Positions 1-8,839 of a stretch of 64,000 nt of DNA are shown here, piece by piece; position 1 is the first letter of the stretch, and each line of letters opens with the position of its first letter. Location of the stretch: positions 41,478 through 105,477 of the forward strand of contig NZ_JAAVNE010000016.1 of the NCBI RefSeq assembly GCF_012103215.1, written 5' to 3'. The translations under genes and the position numbers were made by a program. The DNA is from Falsiroseomonas selenitidurans (lineage in GTDB: Bacteria; Pseudomonadota; Alphaproteobacteria; Acetobacterales; Acetobacteraceae). The notes beneath the pieces were generated by a model. The model was not told the origin of the DNA. It ran no database searches and saw only the letters and a list, made by a program, of their open reading frames with translations.

Positions 1-1532
1 CCCAGGAAGAAGGGCTCGGTCCAGCGGATCAGCCGCGAATCGCCCTCATGCGGCTTCAGCAGCTTGGAGCACATCATCGGTGTCAGGGTCAGCGCCACCA
101 GGCCGGAGAACACCACGGAAGCGGCCAGCGCGAAGCCGAATTCGGTGAACAGCCGCCCGGTATTGCCGCCCATGAAGGACAGCGGCACGAACACCGCGAT
201 CAGCACCAGCGTCGTCGCGATGACCGCGAAGGCAATCTCCCGCGCCCCGCGCAGGGCGGCCAGCAGGGGCGCCTCCCCCTCCTCGATGCGGCGGTGGATG
301 TTCTCCAGCACCACGATGGCGTCGTCCACCACCAGGCCGATCGCCAGCACCAGCCCCAGCAGCGTCAGCACATTGAGCGAGAAGCCCAGCGCCGACAGCG
401 CGATGAAGGAGGCGATGATCGACACCGGGATGGCGACCACCGGGATGATCGTGGCGCGGAAGGAGCGCAGGAAGAAGAAGATCACGACGACGACGAGGAT
501 CAGCGCGATCATCAGCGCGTGCTCCACCTCGTAGATCGACTGCGCGATGAAGGTGCTCTCGTCGTAGCCGATCACCACCTCCACCCCCCCGGGGATGGAG
601 GCGCGGATCAGTTCCACCTCCGCCTTCACCGCATCGGCGACCGAGAGCGTGTTGGCGGTGGATTGCCGCTGGATTCCCAGGCCGACGCCGGGCTTGCCGT
701 TGATGCGGTACTCGCCGCGCGTGTTCTCCGGCGCCACCTCCACCCGCGCCACGTCGCCCAGCAGCACCTGGCCATTGGCGTTACGCGCCAGCACCACCTG
801 CTGGAACTGGTCCGGCGTGCCGATGCGCGTGTCGGTGCGGACCGTCAGCTCCCGCGCCTGGCCCTCGATGCGGCCGCCGGGCAGCTCCACATTCTCGCGC
901 CGGATCGCATCCTCCACGTCCTGCACCGTCAGGCCGCGCGCGGCCAGCGCCTGGCGGTCGAGCCAGATGCGCATGGAGGGCTTGCGCTCGCCGGAGACGA
1001 GCACCTGCGCCACGCCCTCCACCGTCGCCAGCCGGTCGGCGAAGCGGGTGCGGGCCAGTTCGGTCAGCTCCATGCCGCTCAGCTGGTCCGACACCAGCGC
1101 CACCCACAGGATGGGCCGGGCATCGCCATCCACCTTCTGCACGATCGGCGCATCCGCCTGCTCCGGCAGCCGCGCCAGGGCGCGGGCCACGCGGTCGCGC
1201 ACATCGTTCGAGGCGGCGTCGATGTCGCGCGAGAGCTGGAACTCCATCGTCACCTGGCTGCGCTCGTCGCGGGAGGTGGAGGACATCAGCTTGATGCCCT
1301 CGATCCCGGCCACCGCGGCCTCGATGATCTCGGTGATCTGCGTGTCCACCACGGCGGCGGAGGCGCCGAGATAGGTGGTGGTGACGGAGACGATGGGCGG
1401 GTCGATGGCCGGGTATTCGCGGATCGGCAGCTTGGCGAGGGAGGCCATGCCGAGGACGATCAGCAGCAGGCTGATCACCATGGCGAAGACGGGTCGCTTG
1501 ATGGAAACGTCCGAGAGCACCATGGCGCGCAT
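1..1532 (-). CDS. RND efflux permease, N-terminal part (runs off the left edge)
   Basis: About 510 N-terminal residues of an AcrB/MexB/HAE1-type inner-membrane pump, which trades protons for drugs or other hydrophobic substrates as a trimer docked to an adaptor and a TolC channel. Reading on the minus strand, the protein opens MRAMVLSDVSIKRPVFA, the typical first membrane helix entry, continues through the porter domain, and reaches GLVVDDAIVVLENIHRR, the TM4 signature with the Asp-Asp proton relay pair. The frame is still open at base 1, so the C-terminal half is missing. The adaptor gene sits 94 bp upstream on the same strand, the usual MFP-then-RND order. Substrate cannot be told from this part. 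Start chosen at the ATG that gives the family N-terminus. Confidence 0.93.
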   Translation of the reverse strand, partial: MRAMVLSDVSIKRPVFAMVISLLLIVLGMASLAKLPIREYPAIDPPIVSVTTTYLGASAAVVDTQITEIIEAAVAGIEGIKLMSSTSRDERSQVTMEFQLSRDIDAASNDVRDRVARALARLPEQADAPIVQKVDGDARPILWVALVSDQLSGMELTELARTRFADRLATVEGVAQVLVSGERKPSMRIWLDRQALAARGLTVQDVEDAIRRENVELPGGRIEGQARELTVRTDTRIGTPDQFQQVVLARNANGQVLLGDVARVEVAPENTRGEYRINGKPGVGLGIQRQSTANTLSVADAVKAEVELIRASIPGGVEVVIGYDESTFIAQSIYEVEHALMIALILVVVVIFFFLRSFRATIIPVVAIPVSIIASFIALSALGFSLNVLTLLGLVLAIGLVVDDAIVVLENIHRRIEEGEAPLLAALRGAREIAFAVIATTLVLIAVFVPLSFMGGNTGRLFTEFGFALAASVVFSGLVALTLTPMMCSKLLKPHEGDSRLIRWTEPFFL

Positions 1533-1626
1533 CCCTGTCTGGAACCCCGGCCGGGATCGCGGCGGGGGCGGTCGCAAGGTTCAATCCGGCCGGGTCATGC
1601 CCCGGCCAAGGGTCACGGGGCGGATA

Positions 1627-2742
1627 TCAGGAGGTCGGCCGCGTCAGCGTCTCGGTCACCCGCACCGGGACGTCGTTGCGCAGGCGCTGCAGGCCGCGGA
1701 CCACGACGACATCGCCGGCCTCGATGCCCGAGACCACCTCCACCTCCCCGCTCAGCCGCTGGCCCAGCCGGACCTCCAGGCGCCGGGCGCGGTTGTCGCG
1801 GATGGCGTAGACGAAGGCGCGGCCGCCCAGCGGGTCGATCGCCTCCTCCGGGATCAGCAGGGCGTTGGGCCGGGTGGCGAGCACCAGTTCCACGGTCATG
1901 AACAGGCCGGGCTTCAGCGCCTCATCCGTGTTGTCGAACTCGCTGATCACGCGGACGGTGCGGGTGCTGGTGTCGATGCGGGTGTCCACCACCGCGACGG
2001 TGCCGGTGAAGCGGCGATCGCCGAAGGCACTGCTGCGCGCGGTCACCTGGCTGCCGACGCGCACGCGCGCCAGGAACACCTCCGGCACGGCGAATTCCAC
2101 GCGCACCTTCTCGATATCGTCCAGCGTGGTCACCACCGTACCCGGCTGCAACAGCGCGCCGACCGAGACCTGGCGCAGGCCGACACGGCCGGCGAAGGGG
2201 GCGGCGACACGCAGTTCCTCCAGCCGCGCCGCGGTCTGGCGGACCCGGCCCTCGGCCTGGCGCGCCAGGGCTTCCAGCGTTTCCAGCCGCTGCGCGGCGA
2301 TGGACTGGCCGGGCTGCAGCTGCCGGGCGCGCTGCGCCTGGCTGCGGGCGTCGTCATGCAGGGCGCGGGCCTGGTCCAGCTCGGCCCGCAGGGCGGCGGC
2401 TTCCAGATCCACCAGCTGGTCGCCTTCGCGCACCATCTGGCCTTCCTCGAAGCGGATCCGGGTGACGATGCCGGTCACCTTGGCGGTGACGGTCACGGCA
2501 TTGCGGGCGCGCACCGTGCCCACCGCCTCCGTCCGGTCCACCACCGCGGCGACCCGAACCGGGGCCACGGCCACGCCCACCGGGCCGCCCGCGCCGCCGC
2601 GCTGGGCTGGGCCGGGCGCCGCGGCCTCCAGCCCGACCAGCGCCAGCGGACGCGGCAGGCCGACCTTCTCGCCGAAAACGTGCCATGCCGTGCCGAGCCC
2701 GACGATCAGGGCCATTACGGCAAGTTGGGAGGATGTGCGCAT
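1627..2742 (-). CDS. RND efflux periplasmic adaptor (membrane fusion protein)
   Basis: A 371-residue HlyD/AcrA-type adaptor that links the RND pump to an outer-membrane channel. An N-terminal hydrophobic segment (about residues 5-22) anchors or exports it. A lipoyl-like half-motif (TGIVTRIRFEEGQMVREGDQL) is followed by a helical hairpin rich in Ala, Arg and Gln, the second lipoyl half (VAAPFAGRVGLRQVSVGALL) and beta-barrel domains. A longer frame opens at 2784, but the start at 2742 puts the hydrophobic segment at the very N-terminus. Neither start has a strong Shine-Dalgarno sequence. It is the first gene of the pump operon. No outer-membrane channel gene is adjacent; the TolC homologue at 32.5-33.9 kb could serve. 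Confidence 0.9.
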   Translation of the reverse strand: MRTSSQLAVMALIVGLGTAWHVFGEKVGLPRPLALVGLEAAAPGPAQRGGAGGPVGVAVAPVRVAAVVDRTEAVGTVRARNAVTVTAKVTGIVTRIRFEEGQMVREGDQLVDLEAAALRAELDQARALHDDARSQAQRARQLQPGQSIAAQRLETLEALARQAEGRVRQTAARLEELRVAAPFAGRVGLRQVSVGALLQPGTVVTTLDDIEKVRVEFAVPEVFLARVRVGSQVTARSSAFGDRRFTGTVAVVDTRIDTSTRTVRVISEFDNTDEALKPGLFMTVELVLATRPNALLIPEEAIDPLGGRAFVYAIRDNRARRLEVRLGQRLSGEVEVVSGIEAGDVVVVRGLQRLRNDVPVRVTETLTRPTS

Positions 2743-3026
2743 GCAACCCCAGTTCTGCCCGCCGTCTTCTCGCCGCGGCACCATCGCCGGGCAAGATACT
2801 GTTACCGTTCGTCACCGGTCGCGCCGCCACGGGAAGGCGGCGACGGTGTTCCGCAAATGACCCGCGATGCGGGATTCCGCAAGCAGGGACCGGGGAAGAT
2901 GCGAGGGTGACATGCAAATGCCATGCCTGCCCAGCGGGCATGGTGCGGGACAGCGGCGGAGCCCCCTTCCCGCCACCGCCCGGCCGCGCCAATCTGCCGC
3001 CTGGATCAGCGCGGGAGTGAGCGGCG

Positions 3027-3281
3027 ATGCGAGCCATCTTCGTCATGGTGAAGTGCGAGATGGGCCAGGCCTACCGCGTGGCGCGGGAGATGGCGGACGG
3101 CATCCCGGAACTGTCCGAGATGCATTCCACCAGCGGCCAGTACGACCTGCTGGGCAAGTTCTACCTGGAGCCGGACCAGGATATCGGCCTGTTCGTGGTG
3201 GAGCGGGTGCAGAGCGTGCCGGGGGTGAAGGACACCTACACGCTGCAGACCTTCAACGCCTTCTCCAGCGCCAAGGGCTGA
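3027..3281 (+). CDS. Stand-alone Lrp/AsnC ligand-binding (RAM) domain protein
   Basis: An 84-residue protein that corresponds to the C-terminal effector-binding half of Lrp/AsnC regulators. Features include the opening beta strand MRAIFVMVKCEMGQAYRVA, the central STSGQYDLLGKF (the G-x-YD turn that borders the amino acid pocket) and GVKDTYTLQTF at the end. No helix-turn-helix is encoded upstream in frame, so it is a natural single-domain form, not a truncated regulator. Such proteins assemble as dimers or octamers and probably sense amino acids, but the partner is unknown. It stands alone, divergent from the efflux operon. Confidence 0.88.
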   Translation: MRAIFVMVKCEMGQAYRVAREMADGIPELSEMHSTSGQYDLLGKFYLEPDQDIGLFVVERVQSVPGVKDTYTLQTFNAFSSAKG

Positions 3282-3412
3282 CGCCGCGCGCGACAGGGCG
3301 GCGGGGCCGGGGGCTGCAATGCCGCGCAACAGGCGCCTCGCCAGGGTCACAAAGCCGCCCTGCCGGCGCCCCGCCCCGTCGCCATAGTGGAGGCTGACGG
3401 AGGAACCAGACC

Positions 3413-3667
3413 ATGCGCGTGCTGCCCGCCCTTGCCCTCACCGCTGCCCTGCTGCTGGGCGCCTGCCAGAATCCGGATGGCTCGGTGAACGTCCCGGCCT
3501 CCATCGCGCTGGGCGCCGGCGCCGCGCTCGGCGTGGCGGCCCTGGCCTCCGCCAGCGACAATCACGGCCACTACAACCGCGGCTATCACGGCCGGCCATC
3601 CTACGGCCATGCGCGGCCCTATTACGGCCACGGCTATGGCTACAACCGTGGCTATCGTCGCTGGTAG
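3413..3667 (+). CDS. Small predicted lipoprotein, Gly/His/Tyr-rich
   Basis: An 84-residue protein with a short basic start, a hydrophobic stretch and the lipobox LLGAC, so Cys19 is the likely lipidated residue after signal peptidase II cleavage. The mature part has a glycine/alanine segment that may cross or touch the membrane, then a tail rich in Gly, His, Tyr and Arg (repeated GYHGR/YYGHG-like units). The His-rich tail could bind metal ions, but this is a guess. A good Shine-Dalgarno (ggagga) precedes the ATG. Function unknown. Confidence 0.75.
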   Translation: MRVLPALALTAALLLGACQNPDGSVNVPASIALGAGAALGVAALASASDNHGHYNRGYHGRPSYGHARPYYGHGYGYNRGYRRW

Positions 3668-3672
3668 AAGCC

Positions 3673-3703
3673 GGGGCAGCGGGCCGGGGCCGGGTGCTGC
3701 CCC
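3673..3703. terminator. Hairpin between convergent genes
   Basis: An 8-bp perfect stem (ggggcagc / gctgcccc) around a GC-rich loop lies in the 39-bp gap between the lipoprotein gene and the convergent amidase gene. No T-run follows on either strand, so it is only a candidate bidirectional terminator. Confidence 0.35.
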
Positions 3704-3706
3704 CGC

Positions 3707-5203
3707 TCAGCCCCAGGTGCGGAAATGCGCCATGCCGGAGATCGGCGGGGCAGCCCGCAGCGCCGCGATGTCCGGCACCGGCCGGCGCAGCGCCGGATCG
3801 CCGGCCACCGCCGCCTCGATCGCCGCGGCGACGGCCATCACCAGCGCATCGCCGCCGCGCGGGCCGACGATCTGCAGGCCGAAGGGCATGCCGGCCTTGT
3901 CCAGGCCCAGCGGCAGGCTGATGGCCGGGTGGCCCACCAGCGTCACCGCATAGGCCAGCGACAGCCAGTGGAAATAGGTGCGGGTCGGCTGGCCGTCGAT
4001 CTCGGCCGGGTACAGCTCGGTCCAGGGGCGCGGGCTGATCGTGATGGCCGGGCTGATGAGGATGTCGTGATCGCGGAAGAAGTGCTGCCAGCCGCGGTAC
4101 AGGCGCGTCTGCTCGCTGGCCGCGCGGGCATAATCGGCCAGGCTGTAGCGCAGCCCTTCCTCGACATTGGCGATGATGTTCGGCCCGCAATCCTGCGGCC
4201 GCGTGCGCACCTTCTCGGCATGGGCGGACAGGAAGCTGGCGGCGCGCAGCACCTCGAAGGCCTCGTCGGTGCCGCGGCAGTCGGGGGTTGCCGCCTCCAC
4301 ACGGCCGAACAGCGGGGTCAGCGCGGCGACGCGGCTGGCGAAGACGTCCCGGATGTGGCGTTCCGTCGGCGCGATGCCGAAATCCGGCGTGGCGGCGACG
4401 CGCAGGGTGCCGAGGTCCAGCGCCATAGGCGGGAACAGGTCGCGATCCCCGCCACGCACCCGCCGGCCCGGCAGGGTATAGGCCAGCGGGTCCACCGCAT
4501 CGTCATCCGCCATGGCGGACAGCAGCAGCGCCGCATCGGTGGCATTGCGCGCCATCGGCCCCAGCACCGGCAGGGCGGACCAGCCATGGCCGCGGCGTTC
4601 CGCTGGCACCAGGCCGGGCGACGGCCGGTAGCCGACGATTCCGTTGAAGGCCGCCGGGTTGCGCAGCGAACCGCCGGTGTCGCTGCCGGAGCAGATCGGC
4701 GCCATCCCGCAGGCCAGCGCCACGGCGGACCCGCCGGAGGACCCGGCGGCGGAGCGCGTCGAGTCGAAGGGGTTGCCGGTGGCGCCGTAGACCGTGTTGC
4801 GGGTGTTCGCGCCGGCGCCGAATTCCGGCGTGTTGGTCTTGCCGATGACGATGGCACCCGCCTTGCGGATGTTGGCGACCATCGCCTCGTCCTTGGTGGG
4901 CACGTGGTCCTTGAAGATCGGGCTGCCCCAGGTGGTGCGCAGCCCCGCCGTTTCCTCCAGGTCCTTGATGCCGATCGGCAGGCCATGCAGCGGGCCGAGT
5001 TTCTGTCCGCTCATCACCGCCGCCTCGGCGTTCTTCGCCGCCGCCCGGGCGCGGTCCTCATCGAGGGCCACCATCGCGTTCACCGCATGGTTCACCGCGG
5101 CGATGCGGCCGAGGCAGCTGTCCAGCAACTCCACCGGGGAAAGCTTGCGGGTGCCGATCAGGCGGCGGGCCTCGACGGCGGAGAGATCGCAGGGTTCGGT
5201 CAC
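3707..5203 (-). CDS. Amidase-signature family amidase
   Basis: A 498-residue cytoplasmic hydrolase of the GatA/amidase-signature family, which cleaves carboxamide bonds with a Ser-cisSer-Lys triad. All three residues can be placed: Lys80 in GLPIGIKD, Ser155 in SAAGSSGGSA and nucleophile Ser179 in GSDTGGSLRNPA. Length is normal for the family. No GatB or GatC gene is near, so it is unlikely to be the tRNA amidotransferase; substrates of this subfamily range from amino acid amides to aryl amides and cannot be read from sequence. It lies just downstream of the gamma-glutamyltransferase gene on the same strand (50-bp gap) and may be cotranscribed. Confidence 0.92.
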   Translation of the reverse strand: MTEPCDLSAVEARRLIGTRKLSPVELLDSCLGRIAAVNHAVNAMVALDEDRARAAAKNAEAAVMSGQKLGPLHGLPIGIKDLEETAGLRTTWGSPIFKDHVPTKDEAMVANIRKAGAIVIGKTNTPEFGAGANTRNTVYGATGNPFDSTRSAAGSSGGSAVALACGMAPICSGSDTGGSLRNPAAFNGIVGYRPSPGLVPAERRGHGWSALPVLGPMARNATDAALLLSAMADDDAVDPLAYTLPGRRVRGGDRDLFPPMALDLGTLRVAATPDFGIAPTERHIRDVFASRVAALTPLFGRVEAATPDCRGTDEAFEVLRAASFLSAHAEKVRTRPQDCGPNIIANVEEGLRYSLADYARAASEQTRLYRGWQHFFRDHDILISPAITISPRPWTELYPAEIDGQPTRTYFHWLSLAYAVTLVGHPAISLPLGLDKAGMPFGLQIVGPRGGDALVMAVAAAIEAAVAGDPALRRPVPDIAALRAAPPISGMAHFRTWG

Positions 5204-5253
5204 GGGTCGGTTCCTGTGCAGCGTGCGGCGCGAAATCAGGCAGGGAAGCCGGT

Positions 5254-6861
5254 TCAGTAGCCCAGGGCGCAGCCATCCTTGCGCGGGTCGGAGCCGCCGA
5301 CCAGGCAGCCCCTGGCGCGGTCGATCAGGATGGCCTGGCCGCCGCCATGGGGCTTGTCGATCAGCGCCACCGCATGGCCCAGCCGGGCCAGCCGGTCGAT
5401 GACGCTGGCGGGGATGCCGCGCTCCACCTGCACCTTGCCCTGGTAGGGGAACAGCCGCGGCGCATCGAGCGCCTCCTGCACGTCCAGGCCATACTCGAAA
5501 TGGTTGGCCAGGAACATGGACTGGCCCATCGGCTGGTAATGCCCGCCCATGACGCCGTAGGGCATGATGGCTTCCCCGTTATTCATCACCATGCCGGGGA
5601 TGATGGTGTGCATCGGGCGCTTGTTGGGCGCGATGCAATTCGGGTGGCCTTCCTGCAGGCGGAAGCCGAAGCCGCGATTCTGGAGCATCACGCCGGCCTT
5701 CTCGGCATAGATGCCGGAGCCGAAACCCTCGAAGAGCGAGTTGATGAAGGAGCAGGCATTGCCGTCCTTATCGACGACCGAGAGGTAGACCGTGTCCTTG
5801 TGCTTCTGCCAGTCGGCATGGCCGGCCTCCGGCAGCTCGGCCATCGCCTTGTCGTCGCCGATGAGCTTTGCGAGGTCGGTGATGTAGTTCTCCGACAGCA
5901 GTTTTTGCAGCGGCACCTCGACCTGGGACGGGTCGGCCAGGAAGGCGTCGCGGTCGCGATAGGCGAGGCGCGCGGCTTCGATATGGCGGTGGAAGCGCTC
6001 CGGGCTCAGGAAGCCCTGTTCCGCCGTGCCGAGCTTCTCGATCATGCCCAGGATCATCAGCACCAGCAGGCCCGACCCGTTCGGCGGGCACTGGAAGACC
6101 TCCATGCCGCGCCAGGCCCGGCTGATCGGGTCGACGAATTCGGCGACCGTGGCGCCGCGGGCGAAATCGGCCTCGGTATGGGTGCCGCCGGCGGCGCGCA
6201 GCGTGGCGACCATGTCGGCCGCGATCGCGCCCTCATAGAAGGCCTTCGCGCCGTGCTGGCCGATGGCGCGCATGGTGGCGCCCAGCGCCGGGTTGACGAA
6301 CTTGTCGCCGAGCTTGGGCGCCGCGCCGTCCTTCAGGAAATACCTGGCCGCGCCGGCGTGCTTCGCCAGCTTGCCGACGGACGACTCCCAGTCCGACGCC
6401 ACGCGGCCGGACACGAAAAAACCCTCCTCCGCATAGCGGATGGCCGGTGCCAGCAGCTCGTCCAGCCCTTTGCGGCCATGCGCCTTGTTCAGCGTCTCCC
6501 AGGCCGAGATGGCGCCCGGGACGGTGACGGAATGGGCGGAGGTCGGCACCATCGCCGTCAGCCCCGCCGCGCGCAGCGCCTCCGGCGTCGCCCCCATCGG
6601 CGCGCGGCCCGAGCCGTTCAGCGCGATGACCTGGCCGGTCCCGGCCGGGGCATAGAGGCAAAAACAGTCGCCGCCGATGCCGGTCGATTGCGGCTCCACC
6701 ACGCCCAGCACCGCGACGGCGGCGATCGCCGCGTCCAGCGCATTGCCGCCAGACCGCAGGATATCCAGCGCGGCCAGCGTCGCCTGCGGCATGGAGGTGG
6801 CGGCCATGCCGTTGGCGGCATAGACGGCGCTGCGGCCGGGGGCGTGGAAGTCGCGCTTCAT
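5254..6861 (-). CDS. ggt: Gamma-glutamyltransferase family protein
   Basis: A 535-residue N-terminal-nucleophile hydrolase. Family members self-cleave before a threonine and hydrolyse or transfer gamma-glutamyl groups, for example from glutathione. The predicted nucleophile is Thr357 in KDTVYLSVVDKDGN, aligned with the T-T-H-x-S-V-V-D-xx-GN region of known GGTs; GFGSGI and the MHTIIPGM region are also present. The frame is open further upstream, but the ATG at 6861 is preceded by gaggg and gives the normal N-terminus. No clear signal peptide is seen, so it may be a cytoplasmic GGT-like acylase acting on another amide. Neighbours are an SDR enzyme upstream (80 bp) and an amidase downstream. 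Confidence 0.9.
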   Translation of the reverse strand: MKRDFHAPGRSAVYAANGMAATSMPQATLAALDILRSGGNALDAAIAAVAVLGVVEPQSTGIGGDCFCLYAPAGTGQVIALNGSGRAPMGATPEALRAAGLTAMVPTSAHSVTVPGAISAWETLNKAHGRKGLDELLAPAIRYAEEGFFVSGRVASDWESSVGKLAKHAGAARYFLKDGAAPKLGDKFVNPALGATMRAIGQHGAKAFYEGAIAADMVATLRAAGGTHTEADFARGATVAEFVDPISRAWRGMEVFQCPPNGSGLLVLMILGMIEKLGTAEQGFLSPERFHRHIEAARLAYRDRDAFLADPSQVEVPLQKLLSENYITDLAKLIGDDKAMAELPEAGHADWQKHKDTVYLSVVDKDGNACSFINSLFEGFGSGIYAEKAGVMLQNRGFGFRLQEGHPNCIAPNKRPMHTIIPGMVMNNGEAIMPYGVMGGHYQPMGQSMFLANHFEYGLDVQEALDAPRLFPYQGKVQVERGIPASVIDRLARLGHAVALIDKPHGGGQAILIDRARGCLVGGSDPRKDGCALGY

Positions 6862-6940
6862 CGATCGGGAACCCTCTGGGAGTGGATAGGCATGTCCTGG
6901 CCGCCGGGCCGGCGCAAGCGGATGCGCCGGGCGGATTGTC

Positions 6941-7702
6941 CTACTGGGTGAGAAAACCGCCGTCGATGACCAGGGAGGTGCCGGTGACCATGGCGCTGGC
7001 GGGGGCGGCAAGGAAGACGATGGCGCCCATGATGTCCTCCACCGTCATGATCCGGCCCAGCGGCATGCGGCGGATCTGGCTGGTGCGGATCTTCTCGTCG
7101 GCCAGGAAGTCCCGCGTCAGGGGGGTTTCCACGAAGCCGGGGGCGATGGCGTTCACGCGGATGGCGTGCGGCCCCATCTCGAAGGCCATGGCCTTGGTCA
7201 GGCCCTCGATGGCGTGCTTGGTGGCGGTGTAGACGCTGCGGTTGGCGCCGGCGACATGGCCGTTGACCGAGGACAGGTTGATGATCGCGCCGCCCCGGCC
7301 CTGTTCCACCATGCCCTGCGCCACCGCCTGGGCGACCGTGAACATGGCGCGGATGTTGAGGTCCAGCAGCCGGTCCAGCGACTCGTCCGGGACCTCCAGG
7401 AAGGGCTGGCGGATATTGGTGCCGGCATTGTTCAGCAGGATGTCGAAGGGGCCGGCGGCCTCCACCAGGGCGCGCACCGCGGTGCGGTCCGTGACATCCA
7501 GCTGCGCGGCGCGGCAGGCGAGGCCGGCGGCGCCGAGTGCGGCAGACAATTCCTCCAGCTCCTCCAGGCTGCGGGCGGCGGCCACCACATCGGCCCCGGC
7601 GGTGGCCAGCGCCACGGCGCCGGCGCGGCCGATGCCCTTGCTGGCGCCGGTGACCAGGGCGCGCAGGCCGTCCAGGCGGAAGCTCGGGGTCACGGGCAGC
7701 AT
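6941..7702 (-). CDS. SDR family NAD(P)-dependent oxidoreductase
   Basis: A 253-residue classical short-chain dehydrogenase/reductase. The cofactor motif TGASKGIG, the NNAG motif, the catalytic Ser in INLSSVNG and the YTATK (Y-xxx-K) active site are all intact, and the C-terminus has the usual VTGTSLVIDGGF. Members reduce or oxidise sugars, polyols, acyl or keto acids; the substrate is not evident. It is the first gene of a minus-strand run with the GGT and amidase genes. Confidence 0.93.
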   Translation of the reverse strand: MLPVTPSFRLDGLRALVTGASKGIGRAGAVALATAGADVVAAARSLEELEELSAALGAAGLACRAAQLDVTDRTAVRALVEAAGPFDILLNNAGTNIRQPFLEVPDESLDRLLDLNIRAMFTVAQAVAQGMVEQGRGGAIINLSSVNGHVAGANRSVYTATKHAIEGLTKAMAFEMGPHAIRVNAIAPGFVETPLTRDFLADEKIRTSQIRRMPLGRIMTVEDIMGAIVFLAAPASAMVTGTSLVIDGGFLTQ

Positions 7703-7824
7703 GGGTTTCCTCCTCCGTTGCGGCCCTTTTGCCCATGCGCTGACCCGCCGGCGGAGGCAAGGGGGTGGCGGCCGGGTTTCAGGCGCACACTTTTCGGCGG
7801 CGCGCGGGCGGTCTAGGAAGGCCC

Positions 7825-8163
7825 ATGGACCAGATCGCCTTCGCCGATTTCGAAAAGGTCGACATTCGGGTCGGCACCATCATCGACGCCCAGCCCTTCC
7901 CGGAGGCGCGGAAGCCCGCGATCCGCCTCTGGGTGGAATTCGGCGGCGAGATCGGGGTGAAGCAATCCTCCGCCCAGCTCACCGTGCACTACACGCCGGA
8001 CCGGCTGATCGGCCGCCAGGTGGTGGCCGTGGTGAACTTCCCGCCGCGCCGCATCGCCGGGTTCGAGAGCCAGATCCTCGTGCTCGGCCTGCCGGACGAC
8101 AATGGCGCGGTGGTGCTGCTGCGGCCGGACCTGAAGGTGCCGGACGGCGGCAAGCTGTTCTGA
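7825..8163 (+). CDS. csaA: CsaA-type tRNA-binding domain protein
   Basis: A 112-residue single-domain protein of the CsaA/YgjH group, an OB-fold related to the tRNA-binding domains of MetRS and PheRS. CsaA of Bacillus has been described as an export-related chaperone and YgjH as a tRNA binder. Motifs seen are [14 protein letters not shown], the KQSSAQLT segment, [15 protein letters not shown] and the closing [14 protein letters not shown]. The ATG at 7825 is preceded by aggaag four bases upstream; a longer frame from 7765 is less likely. It lies 40 bp before the phosphoribosyltransferase gene. Confidence 0.93.
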   Translation: MDQIAFADFEKVDIRVGTIIDAQPFPEARKPAIRLWVEFGGEIGVKQSSAQLTVHYTPDRLIGRQVVAVVNFPPRRIAGFESQILVLGLPDDNGAVVLLRPDLKVPDGGKLF

Positions 8164-8203
8164 TCCCCACCCCGTGACCCCGCCTGACCAAGGACCGAGC
8201 ATC

Positions 8204-8692
8204 ATGGCGCCGCGCTACTACACGGTGACCTGGGACCAGCTGCACCGCGACGCCAAGGCGCTGGCCTGGCGGCTGGTGGAACGCGGCCCGTGGAAGGGCA
8301 TGGTCGCCATCACCCGCGGCGGGCTGATCCCGGCCGCGATCATCGCGCGCGAGCTGGATTGCCGGCTGATCGAGACCGTGTCCGTGGTGACCTATGACGA
8401 GGAGCAGCGCGGCGATCCCCGCGTGGTGAAGCCCGCCGCCGCGGCCCTGGAATCGGGCGGCGAAGGCTGGCTGCTGGTGGACGACCTGGTGGATACCGGC
8501 ACCACGGCGCGGCTGGTCCGCGCGCTGCTGCCGAAGGCGCATTTCGCGACCGTCTACGCCAAGCCGAACGGCAAGCCGACGGTGGATACCTTCATCACGG
8601 AGGTGTCGCAGGACACCTGGATCCTGTTCCCCTGGGACACGGAGCCGCAATTCATCGCGCCGATCGCCAAGGGGCGGGCCGGCGCGAAGTAG
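8204..8692 (+). CDS. gpt: Xanthine (guanine) phosphoribosyltransferase
   Basis: A 162-residue purine salvage enzyme that joins xanthine or guanine to PRPP. It has the PRPP-binding signature [13 protein letters not shown], the ITRGGLIPA loop near the N-terminus and the conserved [13 protein letters not shown]-terminal segment typical of Gpt rather than Hpt. Start chosen at the ATG preceded by aagga; an upstream GTG at 8174 would add ten non-conserved residues. Confidence 0.93.
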   Translation: MAPRYYTVTWDQLHRDAKALAWRLVERGPWKGMVAITRGGLIPAAIIARELDCRLIETVSVVTYDEEQRGDPRVVKPAAAALESGGEGWLLVDDLVDTGTTARLVRALLPKAHFATVYAKPNGKPTVDTFITEVSQDTWILFPWDTEPQFIAPIAKGRAGAK

Positions 8693-8738
8693 CTTCCAGC
8701 CGAGACCGGCTGAACCCGCGCCCACCGGAGGCGGGCGA

Positions 8739-8754
8739 GCGGCCGAAGGGCCGC
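8739..8754. terminator. Short hairpin after gpt
   Basis: gcggcc-gaag-ggccgc forms a perfect six-base-pair stem with a tetraloop about 50 bp past the end of gpt, in the gap before the convergent CNNM/CBS gene. There is no T-run; weak candidate terminator. Confidence 0.3.
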
Positions 8755-8839
8755 CGCCGCCGCTACGGCGAGCCAAGCCGCCGGGTCGGGGCACTGCCCC
8801 GATGCGCCCGGCGCCTGAGGGCCTAGAAAGCCTGGGGGC

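Noticed and set aside
48..1901. A 617-residue plus-strand open frame at the left edge
   Set aside because: Antisense to the RND permease and its adaptor, both with conserved motifs; the translation is rich in His, Gln and Arg with no domain.
3027..3281. Possible truncated Lrp regulator
   Set aside because: No helix-turn-helix is encoded upstream in any frame and single RAM-domain proteins are a known class.
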